Source: Patescibacteria group bacterium (GTDB lineage: Bacteria; Patescibacteriota; Microgenomatia; UBA10105; UBA927). Taken from it: DNA of 61,736 bases. The notes beneath the pieces are model-generated. The model was not told the origin of the DNA, made no database searches, and worked only from the letters and a program-made list of their open reading frames with translations. Shown here one piece after another: positions 59,198 through 61,736 of this stretch. The stretch lies in assembly GCA_018821245.1 (NCBI GenBank), contig JAHJMO010000001.1, positions 1-61,736 of the forward strand, given 5' to 3'. How positions within the stretch are numbered: position 1 is the stretch's first letter; the number at the start of each line of letters is the position of its first letter. Position numbers and translations under genes: made by a program.

Positions 59198-60178
59198 ATG
59201 GCGAAACGTGTGCAAACGTAATACTTCCTACGGATTGATGCGGCAAGCAAGCTACATCCCAATCAACTCGCCGCTCTCTTTGATATCGTCCCAAGAAGCT
59301 ATCGAGATTGGCGTCGGGGAAAATTCGCTATTCCGCAAATAGTTATTGATGTAGCCGAAAAACAGTTTCACATACCCTTTCCAAATTCAAAAAATGCAGC
59401 GCTTATGCACTGGAGGAAGTCAAAAATTGCTGTATCCAGACGCGGCGGCATGGCTGTAATGAAAAAATACGGAGGCCCTGGAACGCCGGAAGGCAGGAGC
59501 AAAGGAGGAAAACGGGGCATGCAGGTATTACGAGAGCGAAGACTAATTCCGCAACCGAAGCCATTCTTCGCTCCTCAGGGACATTCTGCAGAACTCGCTG
59601 AATTTGTGGGCATACTCCTCGGTGATGGGTACATTGGAAAAGGGCAATGGTCAATCACGCTCAATGCAAAAGCAGATAAGACGTATGCCAAGTTTGTCTA
59701 TGAACTTACGCAACGACTATTTCACTTCAAACCTGCTAAATATATCCGGCATGATTGCCATGTCATTGTCATCAGCGGCAGTGGGGTTCGATCCATTCAG
59801 TACTTCATCAGTCTTGGTCTCAAAATCGGCAACAAAGTGAAACAACAAGTTGATGTCCCCAAATGGATAGAGGAGAATCTGTCTCACAGTCTTTCTTGTC
59901 TGCGTGGCCTCGTTGACACCGATGGAGGAATATTCACTCACACATATCGAGTTAATGGCAAGATGTATTCTTATCGGAAGCTTGCGTTCGTCAATAGGTC
60001 TATGCCTTTGTTGCAATTTGCGAGTAACACATTAAAATCCCTGGGCTTCACGCCGAAAATAATAAATAAAGTAGCAAATAAACGCGTTTGGCTTTATAAT
60101 CAACAAGAAGTAAAACGATATCTTGAGGTTGTGGGCTCGCACAATCCTCGCGTTTTTCATGAAGGAGGAGTCCGATAG
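59198..60178 (+). pseudogene. LAGLIDADG homing endonuclease gene with in-frame TAA at codon 8
   Basis: The frame begins ATG at 59198 (MAKRVQT), hits TAA at 59219-59221, then stays open to 60178. The part just after the stop (LRIDAASKLHPNQLAALF, SYRDWRRGKF) looks genuine. An internal ATG at 59405 would still give 257 residues. The nuclease has two LAGLIDADG helices (ELAEFVGILLGDGYIG and SCLRGLVDTDGGIF), each with the catalytic acidic residue, so it is a single-chain two-motif enzyme. Its last 15 bases are also the first 15 of tRNA-Ser. It is either a fresh pseudogene, a short form from 59405, or a sequence error. Confidence 0.75.
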
Positions 60179-60253
60179 TTGGTCCATTCGGGCGGTTTGC
60201 TAAACCGCTGAGTCGTAAGACTCGCGTGGGTTCGAATCCCACCTCCTCCGCCA
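60164..60253 (+). tRNA. tRNA-Ser (GCT anticodon)
   Basis: Acceptor arms GGAGGAG (60164-60170) and CTCCTCC (60243-60249), D-arm CCGA/TCGG, anticodon stem-loop with loop TTGCTAA giving GCT, a long variable arm (GAGTC/GACTC) as in class II tRNAs, T-arm GTGGG-TTCGAAT-CCCAC, and encoded CCA at 60251-60253. It reads AGC/AGU codons. Confidence 0.95.
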
Positions 60254-60272
60254 GTTGGAAAATGTCTTTGTT

Positions 60273-60301
60273 GGCTCGCCCTCTGCGAGGGCTCGCCAGC
60301 C
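60273..60301 (+). terminator. Hairpin after tRNA-Ser
   Basis: GCCCTC and GAGGGC form a perfect inner stem (tgc loop) extended by GGCT/AGCC, 20 bases after the tRNA, followed by GATTTT. The T-run is short, so termination is only probable. Confidence 0.45.
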
Positions 60302-60399
60302 GATTTTAAGCGCAAATTGGAATTTTTTATCTTTGTCCCGCTACTGCGGGGCTGGCCAAAAGCGGGCTTCTCTCATTTTTAATTGGACTATTTTCATAA
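60302..60399. other. Gene-free AT-rich spacer with a short palindrome
   Basis: No gene is seen. CCCGC-TACT-GCGGG at 60337-60350 is another GC-rich hairpin in otherwise AT-rich sequence, similar in flavour to the palindromes at 55946 and 61694. Confidence 0.4.
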
Positions 60400-60453
60400 A
60401 ATTTGATAGTATTATATTGAAAGGATAGCATAACACTTTAATACTATCAAATT
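60400..60453. promoter_or_regulatory. 15-bp perfect inverted repeat flanking a promoter (probable operator)
   Basis: AATTTGATAGTATTA (60400-60414) and TAATACTATCAAATT (60439-60453) are exact inverted copies 24 bases apart. Between and within them lies TTGATA (60403-60408), 17 bases, TAGCAT (60426-60431). One arm covers the -35, the other the start site. The XRE regulator gene begins 9 bases downstream, so autoregulation is likely. Confidence 0.75.
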
Positions 60454-60462
60454 AGTGATAAT

Positions 60463-60669
60463 ATGGCAATAGAAATCAACATAGGCGAGAATATAAAAAA
60501 GTATAGAAATAAGCAGGGATTATCCCAAGAGGATTTTGCCAAGAAATCTGGCGTGAAATACACTACTCTTACAAAAATTGAAAGCAATGTTATTAAAAAG
60601 CCGTCGGTGCTTATTATGGCAAAATTAGCTAAAACACTTGGCGTTTCAATAGAATATTTAATTAAGTAA
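60463..60669 (+). CDS. XRE-family transcriptional regulator
   Basis: The 68-residue protein is one helix-turn-helix domain: NIGENIKKYRNKQGLSQEDFAKKSGV, then YTTLTKIESNVIKKPSVLIMAKLAKTLGV. It is of Cro/C.-protein size with no ligand domain. The perfect inverted repeat before it is its likely binding site. It is followed by two AT-rich unknown genes with 4- and 3-base gaps, which it probably regulates. Confidence 0.9.
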   Translation: MAIEINIGENIKKYRNKQGLSQEDFAKKSGVKYTTLTKIESNVIKKPSVLIMAKLAKTLGVSIEYLIK

Positions 60670-60673
60670 AACT

Positions 60674-61096
60674 ATGTGGTGGATAATTTTATTTTCAATC
60701 ATAGGGCTGTACATACTTTTTCGACTTTTTACTTTTCTATTTGGAAATTGGCGAGCAACCTTGAATCGTGTAATAACCCAATATGTTGCGTGGAAGCAGA
60801 TGGAACCTAAATATTCTGATGAGCAAGTTTTTATGACCCTATTAGATCATCGCTATCCAGAGCAAACGGGGTTTATGCGAAAAATGCATGACCGAAAAGA
60901 AAAAATCAAAGAGAGTATCAAAGCTGAAATAGTAGGCGAGATGAGCGTTATTGATAAATACAGCTTGCCCATTCTTATTTACACCTGCCTTTTGATAGAG
61001 GAAAATAATTATCTTAATTCTCAAAAAAGTGTAGAAGAACTTTTAGAGCCAATTACACAAGAAGTTAAAAGACAAGGTTTTGAGAAATATTGCTAA
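60674..61096 (+). CDS. Membrane-anchored protein of unknown function
   Basis: 140 residues: one N-terminal membrane helix (about 2-22), then a soluble helical domain with EPKYSDEQVFMTLLDHRYPEQ and a C-terminal charged helix. No known family is recognised. It lies in the AT-rich XRE cassette, 4 bases after the regulator gene. Confidence 0.6.
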   Translation: MWWIILFSIIGLYILFRLFTFLFGNWRATLNRVITQYVAWKQMEPKYSDEQVFMTLLDHRYPEQTGFMRKMHDRKEKIKESIKAEIVGEMSVIDKYSLPILIYTCLLIEENNYLNSQKSVEELLEPITQEVKRQGFEKYC

Positions 61097-61099
61097 TCT

Positions 61100-61657
61100 A
61101 TGTTTAATTTTTTTAGTAAAAAACAGCCACCGGCTAAATTAACAGAGGACGAGTTGCGCCTGAAAGCCGCTGGCGTTAATTTTGCAATCTTTACAATTTC
61201 AGACGAGATTACAAAAAATCTACAAAAAGAGGTTAAGGACTTGAGTAAACTAAAGCAAGAAGAAATAAATAATGTGTTTTTTGTTGTGTCTTATGTAGCA
61301 TTATTTCAAGCACAAAAATTCTTTTGGGAAAATTTTATCCAAGATGAGGAAAATGCAAGAATTTTTGAGGCTCACTTATTCCGTATGTTTGAAAAAACCT
61401 CTGGAGTTAATCCAAAGCCCCACATACAAGATTTGGTTAAGTATGTTCAACAAGGTGAGCCTTCGAGAGAAGTGCAATATATTGGAAGTAAAATTTGCAG
61501 GACACTAGAAAAGGAAGATGCATTTTTAATGCTTGAAATTTCAACCGTGTTTGCTTCATTTTTAACGCATGGCTTTTATGAATCGATGAAGCGAGCGTGG
61601 GAATTACCTAACGAAACATTAAAAGAAATGGCAGATAAATTGGAAAGTTCCAATTAG
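61100..61657 (+). CDS. Helical protein of unknown function
   Basis: 185 residues, no signal or membrane helix, predicted mostly helical (ITKNLQKEVKDLSKLKQEEI, FFWENFIQDEENARIFEAHLF). It starts MFNFFSKKQPPAKLTEDE. It follows the membrane protein gene by 3 bases, completing a three-gene XRE operon. No known domain seen. Confidence 0.6.
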   Translation: MFNFFSKKQPPAKLTEDELRLKAAGVNFAIFTISDEITKNLQKEVKDLSKLKQEEINNVFFVVSYVALFQAQKFFWENFIQDEENARIFEAHLFRMFEKTSGVNPKPHIQDLVKYVQQGEPSREVQYIGSKICRTLEKEDAFLMLEISTVFASFLTHGFYESMKRAWELPNETLKEMADKLESSN

Positions 61658-61693
61658 AAAGAATTTGCCGCCAAAGAAAAACCTGAAATCGTC

Positions 61694-61710
61694 GCCTCGC
61701 TAAGCGAGGC
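61694..61710. repeat. Perfect palindrome, 8-bp arms around a single A
   Basis: GCCTCGCT (61694-61701), A, AGCGAGGC (61703-61710), followed by a run of five A. It has the same CGCTAAGCG core as 55946-55962 with different, still complementary, outer bases. Confidence 0.65.
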
Positions 61711-61736
61711 AAAAACTGCCAAAGAACCTGGCCGAA

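Noticed and set aside
59198-60178. Homing endonuclease inside a group I intron or intein
   Set aside because: No split host gene flanks it; the tRNA-Ser is intact and uninterrupted, and no intein splice motifs are seen.
1-61736. TGA recoded as glycine (as in some CPR lineages)
   Set aside because: Conserved genes end at TGA at expected lengths, and ATGA overlaps are common; no conserved frame needs TGA read through.

Overview
The window looks like a chromosome segment of a Candidate Phyla Radiation (Patescibacteria) bacterium, possibly Microgenomates-like. Evidence: small tightly packed genes, many overlapping stop/start codons, weak Shine-Dalgarno signals, VirB2/PrgI/TraC/VirB4/VirD4-type secretion genes, LAGLIDADG and XRE accessory genes, and a complete archaeal-style mevalonate pathway. 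The standard bacterial code fits, because TGA ends many conserved genes. The phylum call is inference from gene content; no rRNA is present.

Layout. (1) 0-1.7 kb: a small cassette resembling a RiPP (modified peptide) locus: a QueC-like PP-loop ATPase, a 28-codon basic peptide with a YxxP motif and its own strong promoter, a PqqD-like domain protein and a membrane-anchor-less S26/S24 peptidase. (2) 1.7-18.3 kb: a surface glycan locus: flippase, glycosyltransferases of several folds, two O-antigen-ligase-like polymerases/ligases, a GH27 alpha-galactosidase, a PIG-L deacetylase, a TagA/WecG transferase and a plant-like RGP/UDP-arabinopyranose mutase. (3) 18.4-21.1 kb: dnaA and dnaN with DnaA boxes between and upstream, a probable oriC. 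(4) 21.1-40 kb: a type IV secretion/pilus locus (metallopeptidase-tailed membrane protein, VirB4, TraC-like, PrgI, VirD4, VirB6, six tandem VirB2-like proteins), with nadD-nadE and a 1,335-residue unknown protein embedded, and an ECF sigma factor divergent from the pilin array. (5) 40.5-49.9 kb: the mevalonate operon (HMGR, HMGS, thiolase, DUF35, MVK, a methyltransferase, PMK-Nudix fusion, MVD), ending in uppS, which uses the isoprenoids for undecaprenyl phosphate. (6) 49.9-57.8 kb: two further VirB2-like proteins, a SpoIID-domain protein, a PH-domain protein, a PP2C-like/beta-propeller protein, smpB, ssrA (tmRNA), comF and a thiamine pyrophosphokinase. (7) 57.8-61.7 kb: an aminotransferase, a homing endonuclease gene with an in-frame stop that overlaps a tRNA-Ser, and an AT-rich XRE-regulated cassette.

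How it fits together. The mevalonate operon plus UppS supplies the lipid carrier on which the glycan locus would assemble surface polymers. The flippase and O-antigen-ligase-like proteins would export and polymerise or attach them. The secretion/pilus genes, ComF and SpoIID protein fit surface appendages, DNA uptake and wall remodelling.

The most unusual signals are the mini RiPP-like cassette; short degenerate tandem tracts of 7- or 8-bp period lodged in frame inside six conserved enzyme regions and two intergenic gaps between 41 and 57 kb; the expanded VirB2 family, with a divergent promoter pair sharing one -35 hexamer; the PMK-Nudix fusion; and palindromes of identical design (8-bp arms around a single A) with different arms.
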